Shown here: positions 8,352 through 17,107 of the stretch, in pieces
Layout of the letters: every line of letters starts with the position of its first letter
Numbering within the stretch: the stretch's first letter is position 1
NCBI RefSeq assembly: GCF_013177735.1
Contig: NZ_WOEZ01000086.1
Span: 49,994-113,993 of the forward strand
DNA: 64,000 nt
Reading direction: 5' to 3'
Origin: Paraburkholderia elongata
Lineage (GTDB): Bacteria > Pseudomonadota > Gammaproteobacteria > Burkholderiales > Burkholderiaceae
Made by a program: the position numbers and the translations under genes
Notes under the pieces: model-generated
What the model was told of the DNA's origin: nothing
What the model saw: only the letters and a program-made list of their open reading frames with translations
Database searches by the model: none

Positions 8352-9179
8352 TCAGTGCGACATCAGCACCGGCACGGTCATCGATTCAAGCATGGTCCGT
8401 GTGACGCCGCCGAGCAGCAGTTCCTGTGCGCGTGCATGCCCGTATGCGCCCATCACCAGCAGATCGATATGACGATCGGCCACCATGTTCAGCAGCATCG
8501 CGCCTGTAGGGACGCCGGCCACCTTGGGCACGGCCGAAAATCCCGCCTGGATGTTGTGCCGTTCGAGCCGCGCGGCGACCTCGATGCCGGCTGGCGCTTC
8601 GCTACCCTCGTGTCGCTGCACGGTCATCAAGGTGACGAATTTCGCACGTTTGATCACCGGTAAGGCATCGGCCATGGCCCTGGCGCTTTCGCGGCTGCCG
8701 TCCCACGCGATCAGCACGTTTTCGGCGAACGAACGGATAGTCCCGGCATAGGGCAGCACAATGCCGGGGCGGCCCGAGCTCATCAGCACGTCCTCGACAA
8801 AGTGGCGTGCAATGTAGGATGAAGGGTCGTCCGGATCGTATTGGCCGAGAATCAGGAGGTCGGCGTGGCGCGCGTGCAGGACCGCCGTTTCCACAGCCGG
8901 TCCTGTCGGCGCCCGCCATTCCACGCTGCGCCCGGCTCGTTCGGCCGCCGCCAGGAAGCGCGCTTGCGCGCCTTTGAGGTTGTTATCGCGCTGCGCCTCG
9001 CGAGTCGCGACCCACGGGCGTTCGCCGTGAAGAAACATCGGCTGCGTTAGATCCTGACAAACCATGTACAGTCCGATCAGATGCGCGTCGTGCCGGCTGG
9101 CCATTTCAAACGCGAATTCGATTCGCGCAGCGCTATGGGTGCTGTCGTCGAGATGCACCAGCAGGGTTTTGCAGGTCAT
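8352..9179 (-). CDS. Tandem-domain universal stress protein
   Basis: A 275-residue protein with two UspA folds. The first begins MTCKTLLVHLD. The second has the nucleotide-type loop MGAYGHARAQELLLGG followed by TRT. Such proteins bind ATP or act as stress chaperones and signalling proteins; in lxa and DosR loci they are hypoxia markers. The ATG at 9179 overlaps the stop of the upstream USP gene by 4 bp (ATGA), which fixes the start; the longer frame upstream is a shadow. It is the last gene of a three-USP operon led by the FNR-type box at 10,632. Confidence 0.88.
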   Translation of the reverse strand: MTCKTLLVHLDDSTHSAARIEFAFEMASRHDAHLIGLYMVCQDLTQPMFLHGERPWVATREAQRDNNLKGAQARFLAAAERAGRSVEWRAPTGPAVETAVLHARHADLLILGQYDPDDPSSYIARHFVEDVLMSSGRPGIVLPYAGTIRSFAENVLIAWDGSRESARAMADALPVIKRAKFVTLMTVQRHEGSEAPAGIEVAARLERHNIQAGFSAVPKVAGVPTGAMLLNMVADRHIDLLVMGAYGHARAQELLLGGVTRTMLESMTVPVLMSH

Positions 9180-9679
9180 GACGGCTCCTTGATGGATTCT
9201 GTTGCTTGTGCGCCGCTTGTCACGGGTTTGCCGCCGTGCGCCGAGATCATCAGCACCGGGCACTGCGCAATGCGCAGAAAACGTTCGGCGACACTGCCGA
9301 GCACCAACCGCCGGAAACCCCGCCGCCCGTGCGTGCCCATCACCACCACGTCGGCCTTGAATTCGCTTGCCGCGCGCAGTATGCAATGGGCAATGTCGTT
9401 GCCCGCCAGGTCGGTTTCGACGATGCGCGGCGTGCCCTGCACGCCGGCTCGCTTCATGCTCGCGACAGCGTCGTCCATCACATGTCTGCCTTGCTCCAAT
9501 AGTGCATTGCGGGCATGGGTCAGGTCGGAACCGGGCAAGTCATATACCAGCAACGGGACGTCCACGACAAAAAGGGGCTGCAGTTTTGCGCCGGCGTCGT
9601 GCGCGAACTGCAACGCTGCGTCGAGGGCGCGCGTGGACGTTTCACTGCCCTCGACGGCGACCAGAATCTGCTGATACAT
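9176..9679 (-). CDS. Single-domain universal stress protein
   Basis: A 167-residue UspA-family protein. It opens MYQQILVAVEGSE and carries the classical ATP-binding motif GTHGRRGFRRLVLGS near residue 120 (G-x2-G-x9-GS), so ATP binding is likely. It sits between two tandem USPs on the same strand, 42 bp from the upstream one and overlapping the downstream one by 4 bp. Probably part of one low-oxygen operon. The biochemical role of individual USPs cannot be predicted. Confidence 0.9.
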   Translation of the reverse strand: MYQQILVAVEGSETSTRALDAALQFAHDAGAKLQPLFVVDVPLLVYDLPGSDLTHARNALLEQGRHVMDDAVASMKRAGVQGTPRIVETDLAGNDIAHCILRAASEFKADVVVMGTHGRRGFRRLVLGSVAERFLRIAQCPVLMISAHGGKPVTSGAQATESIKEPS

Positions 9680-9721
9680 GGCGAACTCTCCTGAATGGAA
9701 CTGACCCGGTGCTTCCGTTCA

Positions 9722-10558
9722 TCAATGCGACATCAGTACCGGCACGGTCATCGATTGCAGGATCGTGCGGGTCGCTCCGCCCATCACCAGCTCCTGCCAG
9801 CGAGCATGGCCATAGCCGCCCATCACGAGCAGATCCGCACCGATCCCGGACGCCTGCGACAGCAGCGCGTCGCCGATCGACGCGCCAGTGCCGGCTTCGA
9901 TCTCCTTGACCTCGACGTTGACGCCATGCCGGGCGATGAGCGTCGCGATGTCCGCGCCCGGAATGCGTGGGCGCGGCTCGCCACGCGCGCCGTTGACGGT
10001 GACGACCGTGGTGGTTTTCGCCGCGCGCATGAACGGCAGCGCATCGTGGACCGCGCGGGTGGCTTCGCGGCTGCCGTCCCAGCAGACCATCACGTGTGTG
10101 CCGGGCGACGTGACGCTACTGGCGTAAGGCATCAGCAACACGGGACGGCCCGAGGACATGATCAGGTTTTCAGGAAAATAGTCGCCGACATACGACTCCG
10201 GATCGTTCGGGTCGTCCTGGCCGGCGATGATCAGATCGGCGCACCGGCCGCGATACGGCACGGCGAGGTTTGCCGGGGCCTCGACGGCAATCCACTCGCC
10301 GGCGACCTGCGCGCGGCTCAACTCCGCATGAAAGAGCCGCTCGAGCGCGCCGCGGCGTTCCGCGCGCAACTGCTCGTGCGTGCCGTAGTATTCGGCGGTT
10401 CCGGCCATCACGTAGAGCGAGCGCGGATCGGGCGTGAACACCGCAAACACGCCAGTCAGATGGGCACCGAACTGCCTGGCGAGCCGCAGCGCGAGTTCGA
10501 ACCGGGGATGCGCGTGCTGACTCATATCCAGATGGACGACGATGGTCTTGTAGGTCAT
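9722..10558 (-). CDS. Tandem-domain universal stress protein
   Basis: A 278-residue protein with two UspA folds, clearly paralogous to the product of 8352-9179: both have an internal LIxxGQxDPxDPxSY segment and end in TVPVLMSH. The second domain retains GGYGHARWQELVMGG. It is the first gene of the USP operon, with a consensus FNR-type box centred 80 bp upstream of its start, close to an ideal activating distance if the leader is about 39 nt. Confidence 0.9.
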   Translation of the reverse strand: MTYKTIVVHLDMSQHAHPRFELALRLARQFGAHLTGVFAVFTPDPRSLYVMAGTAEYYGTHEQLRAERRGALERLFHAELSRAQVAGEWIAVEAPANLAVPYRGRCADLIIAGQDDPNDPESYVGDYFPENLIMSSGRPVLLMPYASSVTSPGTHVMVCWDGSREATRAVHDALPFMRAAKTTTVVTVNGARGEPRPRIPGADIATLIARHGVNVEVKEIEAGTGASIGDALLSQASGIGADLLVMGGYGHARWQELVMGGATRTILQSMTVPVLMSH

Positions 10559-10631
10559 TGCAACGCTCCAGAAGTGGACGAGTGGCGCATGAACGCGTGA
10601 TCTGAGTCTATGAGTTGGGTGGCCGGCGACG

Positions 10632-10645
10632 TTGATTCAGATCAA
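10632..10645. promoter_or_regulatory. FNR-type box of the USP operon
   Basis: TTGATTCAGATCAA is a perfect match to TTGAT-N4-ATCAA. It is centred about 80 bp upstream of the first gene of the leftward USP operon. Confidence 0.85.
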
Positions 10646-10709
10646 CGGTGCGCTAGCGCCCGATTAGCGCCCGATACTTGATCTGCGTTGCGCCGAGCGC
10701 AATCCGCTG

Positions 10710-11483
10710 TCAGGCCACCACGTGAAAGCCCGCGTCCGTGTAAACCGTCGAGCCGGTCAGCGTCATGCCTGCCTCGCTCGCGAGCACGGCAGCGATCCGG
10801 CCGATTTCCTCGATCGTGACGAGGTGCTGTGCCGGCGTTCGCGCGCGGACCTCATCGAGCAATCCGTCGAAGTGGTCGATACCCGACGCGGCACGTGTTT
10901 TCACCGCGCCGGCGGAGATCGCGTGGACATGAATGCGGCGCGCGGCCAGATCGGCGGCCAGATAGCGGACGCTCGACTCGAGCGCCGCCTTCGCCGGTCC
11001 CATCACGTTGTAGTGATCGACTGCGCGCTCGGCGCCATAAAAACTCACGGTCATCAGGCTGCCACCGCCGGACATCAGCGGTAGCGCGAGCTTCGTCATG
11101 CGGATAAACGAGTGGCACGACACATCCATCGCGAGTGCGAAGCCGTCGGCGGAGCAATCGACGAGGCTCGCGTGCAGGTCGTCGCCGGGCGCGAACGCGA
11201 TCGAATGAAGTACAAAATCAAGTCGTCCCCAATCGTTCGAGATATGCTCGAACACCGCTTCCAGTTGCCCGGCAACACGTACGTCGCAAGGCATCACAAT
11301 TGCGGCCTCGAGCGCCTCGGCGACCGGCCGGACAAAAGGTTCGGCCTTTTCGTTCAGGTAGGTCACGGCCAGTTCCGCGCCGGCCTCGCGAAACGACGCC
11401 GCGCGGCCGGCGGCGATACTGTGCTCGTTGGCAATGCCGACAACGAGTCCGCGCTTGCCCGACAGATCGATGATTGGCTTCAT
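10710..11483 (-). CDS. fabI: Enoyl-ACP reductase, FabI type
   Basis: A 257-residue short-chain dehydrogenase that would reduce trans-2-enoyl-ACP with NADH. The FabI-type glycine motif GIANEHSIAAG lies at 16-26. The catalytic signature aligns with Y158 and K165 (Y-x6-K). The position of E. coli FabI Tyr146 is Phe148 here, as in mycobacterial InhA. Its ATG overlaps the acetate kinase stop by 4 bp, so it is co-translated with ackA. Being inside a low-oxygen operon suggests an accessory, NADH-consuming copy rather than the housekeeping FabI. Confidence 0.85.
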   Translation of the reverse strand: MKPIIDLSGKRGLVVGIANEHSIAAGRAASFREAGAELAVTYLNEKAEPFVRPVAEALEAAIVMPCDVRVAGQLEAVFEHISNDWGRLDFVLHSIAFAPGDDLHASLVDCSADGFALAMDVSCHSFIRMTKLALPLMSGGGSLMTVSFYGAERAVDHYNVMGPAKAALESSVRYLAADLAARRIHVHAISAGAVKTRAASGIDHFDGLLDEVRARTPAQHLVTIEEIGRIAAVLASEAGMTLTGSTVYTDAGFHVVA

Positions 11484-12697
11484 GACTTGATCTCCTCCCG
11501 GTGGTGCACCGCGACAGCCTCATCGGCGATGATCTGCTCCTCGTCGGTGGGCAGCACGAGAACGGTGACCCGGCTGCACGCGCTGCTGATGACGCGGGCA
11601 TTGCTGCCGTTGGCGTGCGGGTCGAGATCGACGCCGAGCCATGCAAGCCGCTCGCATATCGCGGCGCGTACTTCAGGCTGGTGTTCGCCGATGCCGGCCG
11701 TGAACACGAAACTGTCCAGACCGCCCAGCGTGGCGGCAAGCCGCGCCGTCTCGCCGGCAATGCGGAACGTAAAGAGATCGCGTGCTTCGCGAGCCTCGGG
11801 ACGCTCGCTCGCGAGCAGTTCACGACTGTCCGCACTGATACCGGAAACGCCGAGCAGGCCGGACTGCTCATACAGCATCGTCTCGACTTTCTTGACGTCG
11901 AGGGCCTTTTGGTCGAGCAGATGGAGCACGACACCGGCATCGAGCACGCCGCAGCGGGTCGACATCGGGATGCCGTCGAGCGTCGAAAAGCCCATGCTGG
12001 AGTCGCGACTCATCCCCGCCTCTAACGCACACAGACTTGCGCCGCTGCCCAGGTGCGCGGCGATGACCTTGCCGCGCGCGCGGCGCGGGAACTGACGCGC
12101 GAACTCGCCAATGACGAACTGATAGGAGAGACCGTGAAAGCCGTAGCGCTTGATGCCCTGGTCGAAGAGCGGGCGCGGAATCGCAAAGCGCCGTACGAGA
12201 TCGGTCTGGGTGCGGTGAAATGCCGTGTCGAACGACGCCGTCTGCAGAAGATACGGCCGCAGATGCCGGATGGCCCGGATGAGTCGCACGCTCTGCGGCT
12301 GGTGCAGTGGGGCGAGCGGCACGAGCGCGGCGATGGCCGCGAGCGTTGCGTCGTCGATCGCCGCGGGCCCGGCAAAACGATCGCCGCCGTGCACCACGCG
12401 ATGGCCGACGCAAACCAGATCGTCGAGAGGAAAGTGCGCAGCGAACCGTCCGAGCGTCTCGTCGAGGACTTCGTGAAGGTCGTCGGTGACGGCCGCTTTG
12501 AGCGGAATGTCGTTCGCCCCGTCGCCGTGGACGAGATGAAGGCGCAACGGCTGATGCCGCAAATCGATTAAGCCATGACCGATTCTCGACGCCGCGCTGT
12601 CCAGTACGCTGTATAAGCCGATCTTGATGGTTGATGAGCCGGGATTGACCGTCAGCAGGGGTGGGGCGATCACGGTCGCCGTGCCTAGCAACACCAC
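11480..12697 (-). CDS. ackA: Acetate kinase
   Basis: A 405-residue ASKHA-fold kinase that converts acetyl phosphate and ADP to acetate and ATP. The phosphate-1 motif is LLTVNPGSSTIK near residue 14, and it has GHRVVHGG, the adenosine loop HLGSGASLCA, and FTAGIGEHQPEVR. It makes ATP without respiration, fitting the anaerobic locus. The start is uncertain: GTG at 12,697 opens the frame, but a GTG nine codons later (VIAPPLL) is equally plausible, and neither has a good ribosome site. No phosphotransacetylase gene is adjacent. A second ackA lies at 37,478. Confidence 0.88.
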   Translation of the reverse strand: MVLLGTATVIAPPLLTVNPGSSTIKIGLYSVLDSAASRIGHGLIDLRHQPLRLHLVHGDGANDIPLKAAVTDDLHEVLDETLGRFAAHFPLDDLVCVGHRVVHGGDRFAGPAAIDDATLAAIAALVPLAPLHQPQSVRLIRAIRHLRPYLLQTASFDTAFHRTQTDLVRRFAIPRPLFDQGIKRYGFHGLSYQFVIGEFARQFPRRARGKVIAAHLGSGASLCALEAGMSRDSSMGFSTLDGIPMSTRCGVLDAGVVLHLLDQKALDVKKVETMLYEQSGLLGVSGISADSRELLASERPEAREARDLFTFRIAGETARLAATLGGLDSFVFTAGIGEHQPEVRAAICERLAWLGVDLDPHANGSNARVISSACSRVTVLVLPTDEEQIIADEAVAVHHREEIKS

Positions 12698-12840
12698 GTC
12701 GGCCGCCTGACTCGTGCAACAGGTGTCGAGCCGGACGATCCGCTTGTCGCAAAGCTACCGGCAGGTTCGTCAGGATGAGATCACGGCCGATATCGTGGAG
12801 CTCGCGGCGGGCGCCGTGGCAGGCGTCTGAACGTACAACC

Positions 12841-12890
12841 GTGCCGCGCGGTTCCAACAGGACGCGGCACGGTGACCACTAGCGGTCACC
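12841..12890. terminator. Hairpins between oleate hydratase and ackA
   Basis: GTGCCGCG (12841-12848) pairs with CGCGGCAC (12863-12870). GGTGACC (12871-12877) pairs with GGTCACC (12884-12890) across the oleate hydratase stop codon. No U-run follows on the minus strand, so this may attenuate or protect the transcript rather than end it. The 180-bp gap to ackA holds nothing else I can support. Confidence 0.4.
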
Positions 12891-14528
12891 GAACGTCGAA
12901 AACGCCTTGTACACGATTCGCGGATCATGCTGGCCTTTGTAGACATCCGGTGCTGCAAGATCGAGCCCGAGCAGCGCGTACACCGCATTCTGCGCGGAGC
13001 GTACCGAGTATTCGACGGTGAAGACGACATCGTTGGGCAACTCGCAGAACTGTCCCGTGAACGCCAGATTTTGCCAGCCGTCCGGCACCACGTGCGGCCG
13101 GTCGCCTTTGCTGCGCCGCAGGAACTGGCTCGTGATGAATGGCATCATGCATGGAATGCAGTTGGCGTGCTCGAGAATGCGGGATGCCTCTGCGTCGATC
13201 CGCAAGTGGCCAAGGATTTCGGTCAGAATTTCGCGGCCGGTACATGCCGACATCGGCTTCCCCACGAAATCGCCGGGCTGGTCGACCCGCAAGCCGTAGC
13301 CCCACAGCACCTGCACGTCCGCGGGTTGGCCGATGAAATGCGGCTGATGCGGCACCACGATAGAGGCAAGCCAGCTCGACTCCGCAAACGTAATCAGGCC
13401 GCCTTCACCTGGCGTATTTCCCGTCATGTCGCGGATCAGCCGGAACAGCGTCGGGTCGCGCAACGTCACCGTGAACGACAGCCACTTCGACTCGTCGATA
13501 TGATCCGCGAAAACGGAAGGGTGGCCGAACTCGGGGCGGCCCGCTGCGATCGTCTTCCACAGGTGCCAGGCGCCCGTGCTGTCGACAGTATTCAAAGGCG
13601 CCGGGTGATCCATGCCGCCCAGGCTGGAGCTGGCGGTCATCGATCCGAGCGTGACGATGACCTTGTCTGCCGCTCCGACCGGTATCTCGAGGCGCCGACG
13701 CGCGGTTTCGCAAACGATGCCGCGGACCCGGTTTTCCACGCCAGTTTCGTCGACCAACAGATCGGTGATCCGGGTGTTCGGCTGGAACGCAACGCCGTGG
13801 TCATCCAGCCAGCGGCGCAGCGGCCGGACCATCGAGTCGTACTGGTTATAGACGGTGCGCATGATGCCGTGCAGCTGGTTGAATCCGGAGGACATATGCG
13901 CGAAGCGCAGCAGATAGCGCCGGAATTCGACCACGCTATGCCACGGCTGGAAAGCAAACGTCGTACACCACATCAACCAGAAATTGGTCTCGAAGAAAGA
14001 CGAATCGAAGTGATCGGAAATCCGGCTGTTACCGAGCATGATTTCGGGTTCGATCGACAGACGGCCCAGCGTCAGCAGGTGGTGTTCATCCAGTCCGTAA
14101 GCGGGAGAATCCTCGCGTTTGCCGTTCCTGAGGAGCCGCGACCTTGACGAGGTTCTGATGGTTTCGTTCCAGTCGAAGATCTCCTGTGTCACGCTTTTGC
14201 TGCCGTTCAGAGCCGGTATCGACGAGAACAGGTCATAGGTGCACAGATACTTGCTTTCGAGCATGCGGCCGCCGCGCACGACGTAGCCGCTTTCCGCAGA
14301 ACCCGAACCGTCGAGGCTGCCGCCCGGCTTGTCGAGCGCTTCCAGAATGGTGATGTCACAGCCGCGCACATGCCCATCGCGGATCAGGAAGGCAGCCGCA
14401 GCTAACGAAGCGATGCCGCCGCCGACGAGGTAGAACTTGGCGTCCTCTGCGTGGTTGCGGTCAACTTCAGCGGTAAGGGATCGTTCGGGAAGCTGATCAG
14501 AGTTTTGCACGTCGATATTCCTTTTCAT
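12879..14528 (-). CDS. ohyA: Oleate hydratase (MCRA family)
   Basis: A protein of about 549 residues of the FAD-dependent oleate hydratase / myosin-cross-reactive antigen family. It adds water to the cis-9 double bond of free oleate to give 10-hydroxystearate. The FAD motif is GGGIASLAAAAFLIRDG near residue 35, followed by the family hallmarks GGSLDGSG and FxxxNFWxMWxTTFAFQPWHS. Start at 14,528 (MKRNIDV); MATNMKRN four codons earlier is also possible. It heads a leftward set with ackA and fabI, behind an imperfect FNR-type box. Likely protects or remodels membrane lipid without oxygen-requiring chemistry. Confidence 0.92.
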   Translation of the reverse strand: MKRNIDVQNSDQLPERSLTAEVDRNHAEDAKFYLVGGGIASLAAAAFLIRDGHVRGCDITILEALDKPGGSLDGSGSAESGYVVRGGRMLESKYLCTYDLFSSIPALNGSKSVTQEIFDWNETIRTSSRSRLLRNGKREDSPAYGLDEHHLLTLGRLSIEPEIMLGNSRISDHFDSSFFETNFWLMWCTTFAFQPWHSVVEFRRYLLRFAHMSSGFNQLHGIMRTVYNQYDSMVRPLRRWLDDHGVAFQPNTRITDLLVDETGVENRVRGIVCETARRRLEIPVGAADKVIVTLGSMTASSSLGGMDHPAPLNTVDSTGAWHLWKTIAAGRPEFGHPSVFADHIDESKWLSFTVTLRDPTLFRLIRDMTGNTPGEGGLITFAESSWLASIVVPHQPHFIGQPADVQVLWGYGLRVDQPGDFVGKPMSACTGREILTEILGHLRIDAEASRILEHANCIPCMMPFITSQFLRRSKGDRPHVVPDGWQNLAFTGQFCELPNDVVFTVEYSVRSAQNAVYALLGLDLAAPDVYKGQHDPRIVYKAFSTFGDR

Positions 14529-14613
14529 GTTCGTCGCCATCCGAATGCAACCGGGCCGCCCGGAGGCGCACGGCAGATGTTGATCCACCATACCCGCGGC
14601 GCCGGCGTACCGA

Positions 14614-14627
14614 TTGAGTTGGATCAA
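14614..14627. promoter_or_regulatory. Imperfect FNR-type box between divergent genes
   Basis: TTGAGTTGGATCAA has one perfect half (ATCAA) and one with a single mismatch (TTGAG). It lies 86 bp upstream of oleate hydratase and 257 bp upstream of the K+ channel. The position suits the hydratase better. Confidence 0.55.
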
Positions 14628-14883
14628 GCACCGATCACGAGCACGCGCGCTTGATTGCCCCGATATCGCGCGATCGGGTTCATGCTCTGCTGCGGCCAAT
14701 TGCCGGCTCGGATTCGGCATATCTCGTAACTTCATGATCCGTGTCAAAGCCGGCCGGGGTCGCGCCCATACGATGGCTCAGCAGGTCGCGTTATCCCGCT
14801 TACCGAAGCGGCGGCTTAGTGAACAGACGCTGGCCGGGATCAGCATTGCAATTCAGCGTCGTAACCTCGGATGCGGTGGCGAA

Positions 14884-15717
14884 ATGAACGATAGTGTTCG
14901 CATAGCCGGCCTGGGCGGTGTCGATCCGCGTGACAACGCACGGGCTGTGCGCACATGGCGTTGGCTCCAGTGGGTGCTGTTCGGCTTCAGCCTGCTCGCC
15001 ATTCCCGCCTTTTATTTCGAACTGGCCGTTGGCTCGCCTTCGCTTCATCAGGCGGGCCGGGCGCTATACGTATGCATGGTGGCCGGTTTCGTTGCTTCTC
15101 TGGGCTGGATGACGCATCTGAGCCGCAAACCCAGGCGGTTTCTCATGCGAAACCGCTGCGACGTTCTGATCGCGGCCGGCGCGGGGGCCAGTGTCGCGTG
15201 GGGCGTCTCCACCTGGTCGTCATTCGAGTGGGTTCTGCGCATGCTGTTCATGGGGCTGGTGGCGGTGCGAATAGCGGTATCGCTGCGCGGATTCTTCTCG
15301 CCCAACCGATTGCTTCTGTTGCTCGCAGCGGCCGCAGCCCTGCTTGCGTCGGCGGGCGCCGGGTTTTACTGGCTCGAACCAAGCGTGCATACCTATGCCG
15401 AGGGTGTCTGGCTCGCGTTCGAAAGCAGCGCGACAGTCGGGTACGGAGACATGGCGCCGACGACCCCGGCATCGCGCGTCTTTGCCGCTTTCGTCGTATT
15501 GCTCGGCTACGGTCTGCTATCGCTCGTGTTCGCCAGCATTGCAGCCATCTTCGTCGAACAGGAAGAACGTCTGCTGCGCCGTGAGATGCATCGCGACATC
15601 AAGACGTTGCAAGCGGAAATCGCTTCGCTGCGAAGAGAAGTATGCAGCCTGGGCGTCAAAGTGCATGTCGATGAAGATTCCGTCGGACAAGATCGGCCTT
15701 CCGGTGCGCGCGACTGA
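14884..15717 (+). CDS. Voltage-gated-like potassium channel
   Basis: A 277-residue membrane protein with about six hydrophobic segments and a pore loop carrying the K+ selectivity filter TVGYGD at residues 184-189. A cytosolic coiled coil ends it (EQEERLLRREMHRDIKTLQ, about 232-262). It resembles prokaryotic Kv-type channels but shows no obvious arginine-rich S4. ATG at 14,884 was chosen because the upstream frame reads through intergenic sequence. It is divergent from oleate hydratase over a gap with an FNR-type box. It might adjust membrane potential during anoxic dormancy. Confidence 0.85.
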   Translation: MNDSVRIAGLGGVDPRDNARAVRTWRWLQWVLFGFSLLAIPAFYFELAVGSPSLHQAGRALYVCMVAGFVASLGWMTHLSRKPRRFLMRNRCDVLIAAGAGASVAWGVSTWSSFEWVLRMLFMGLVAVRIAVSLRGFFSPNRLLLLLAAAAALLASAGAGFYWLEPSVHTYAEGVWLAFESSATVGYGDMAPTTPASRVFAAFVVLLGYGLLSLVFASIAAIFVEQEERLLRREMHRDIKTLQAEIASLRREVCSLGVKVHVDEDSVGQDRPSGARD

Positions 15718-15755
15718 TCCATGTGTGCCAGTCCAGCGCGCAGCTAGCCAATGCC

Positions 15756-15769
15756 TTGACACAAGTCAA
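15756..15769. promoter_or_regulatory. FNR-type box upstream of HPF-like gene
   Basis: TTGACACAAGTCAA is a perfect TTGAC-N4-GTCAA palindrome. It lies in the 306-bp gap 15,718-16,023, about 260 bp upstream of the next start. That distance is long for direct activation and leaves room for a lost gene. I see no other feature in the gap. Confidence 0.75.
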
Positions 15770-16023
15770 TTGCCTCATGCCGTTCGCGCCGATGATTCAA
15801 TCATGCCGCCAGTCGTACGCCGCTACCGCGGAGACCTGACTGCGCAGGGAGAAGAGCTCGACCGCCCACGCACATCCTGCGAATGAATCTGAAGTTCCAC
15901 AAAAAACGCTGGAATCGGCAGCACCGTCGGACCCTGCCGGCAACGAAGTACTGCCGATCTTCCTGTAGTCGCGAAAGAAGCCGGCCTCACCAGAGAAATC
16001 GCGCCATGTATGGGAGAACACTG

Positions 16024-16359
16024 ATGGGTGTCTGCATGCAAATCGTCTATCTCGGCTTTGCCGGGACCTCGCAGATCGAAGGCGAGGCGGCTACGCAACT
16101 GGTGCGCCTCGAACGGTTCAGCAAGTCGATCGCGGGTTGCCACCTGGCGATCGAGGCTATTCGTGAACGGCCTAAAGGAGCTGGAACCAGCGCGCCTGCC
16201 GCTGACATCCGCAGTCCGGTTTTCGACGCGCGGCTCGACCTGATCATGCGCAACGGGGAGCTCGTGCCGATCGAGCATTGCTTGAACGCCGATCCAGACA
16301 TAGCGGTACGGGCCGCATTCGATGTCGCTGAGCGGAAACTCGACCGACGCCCGATTTGA
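16024..16359 (+). CDS. HPF/RaiA-like ribosome-associated protein
   Basis: A 111-residue protein (MGVCMQIVYLGF...) with the beta-alpha pattern of the HPF/RaiA (S30AE) family. It has a central CHLAIEAIRER strand, a FDARLDLIMRNGEL strand, and a C-terminal AVRAAFDVAERKL helix. Members bind the 30S decoding region and hold ribosomes in an inactive state. The start is set by GGGAGAAC 8 nt before ATG 16,024. Its place in the low-oxygen locus suggests translation shutdown during anoxia. The sequence is divergent, so the family call is moderate. Confidence 0.65.
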   Translation: MGVCMQIVYLGFAGTSQIEGEAATQLVRLERFSKSIAGCHLAIEAIRERPKGAGTSAPAADIRSPVFDARLDLIMRNGELVPIEHCLNADPDIAVRAAFDVAERKLDRRPI

Positions 16360-16432
16360 ACGCGGTGCGAGGCAAGCTTGCGTCCGTTGCGGCGTTGTGC
16401 CTGTTTTTTCAACGCTCCATGAGGAGGGAGTC

Positions 16433-16477
16433 ATGTACGCAAATATTCTGGTTTGCCGCCGCGCGTCGTACGCTTGA
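16433..16477 (+). pseudogene. Start fragment of a lost universal stress protein
   Basis: A near-perfect ribosome site (GAGGAGGGAGTC) precedes ATG and MYANILV, the standard opening of a UspA protein. The frame then turns into unrelated codons and stops after 14 residues, inside the FNR-type box at 16,474. The USP body has evidently been deleted, joining its first seven codons to the phasin promoter region. Confidence 0.7.
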
Positions 16478-16487
16478 TACACGTCAA
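16474..16487. promoter_or_regulatory. FNR-type box of the phasin-phaB operon
   Basis: TTGATACACGTCAA fits TTGAT-N4-GTCAA. Its centre is 117 bp upstream of the phasin start, giving a leader of about 76 nt in a class II layout. Confidence 0.8.
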
Positions 16488-16597
16488 CCGGCCTCTGAGC
16501 GCGTCGCCTACATTGAACGCACTGCTGCCGCGAACACGACTGCGAGATAGCCGTGCGGGGCGTACGCCATTCATCTGGACACGACTGGAGGGGCACC

Positions 16598-17107
16598 ATG
16601 ACTACTGAAGCCACCACACCGCTTGATGTATATCGAGCGAACCTGGAGCTCGCGCTCCGGATGCTGAGCTGCGGCCACAAAGCCCGGCAACAGGCATGCG
16701 AGTTCGCGATGCAGCGCGTCAAACGCGACCTCACCGCAATAAATACCACTCGCGAAGCAGCGGCAGGCGCGCACGACTGGAACGATTTCGGCGAGAGTTG
16801 CCAGGTGATGCTGCGCGATTACATCGAGGCCACGACGAATCTCTGGCAACAGGGTTGGGTCTCGGCGCTGCGGCAACAGAGCGCGTACAGCGACGGAATA
16901 CGCGAAGCGCTCGCGAACTGGCAATCGACGTGGACTGATCAATGGAAGAAAAGCATCGGCATGAATCCCGCGGCGATACCTATGCAGGAATGGACGCAAC
17001 ATTTCGAGCAGGCGCTCGGGGGCGTACTGGAAGGGCGCGCGCCGGTCGCGGTGCCGCCGTTTGCGACGCTCGACGATTCAGCACAGGGAGAACGACATGT
17101 CGGCTAA
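16598..17107 (+). CDS. Phasin-family protein
   Basis: A 169-residue, mostly helical protein with a phasin-like N-terminal half (LDVYRANLELALRMLSC) that coats polyhydroxyalkanoate granules or binds other proteins. The TGGAGGGGCACC ribosome site fixes ATG 16,598. Its end overlaps phaB by 11 bp, so the two are coupled. The phasin-reductase pairing points to poly-3-hydroxybutyrate as an electron and carbon sink at low oxygen. No PHA synthase gene is present in the window. The phasin call rests on context as well as sequence. Confidence 0.75.
   Translation: MTTEATTPLDVYRANLELALRMLSCGHKARQQACEFAMQRVKRDLTAINTTREAAAGAHDWNDFGESCQVMLRDYIEATTNLWQQGWVSALRQQSAYSDGIREALANWQSTWTDQWKKSIGMNPAAIPMQEWTQHFEQALGGVLEGRAPVAVPPFATLDDSAQGERHVG

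Noticed and set aside
15803..15886. 27-codon frame downstream of the FNR box at 15,756
   Set aside because: No ribosome site and no similarity to anything known; it may equally be chance.
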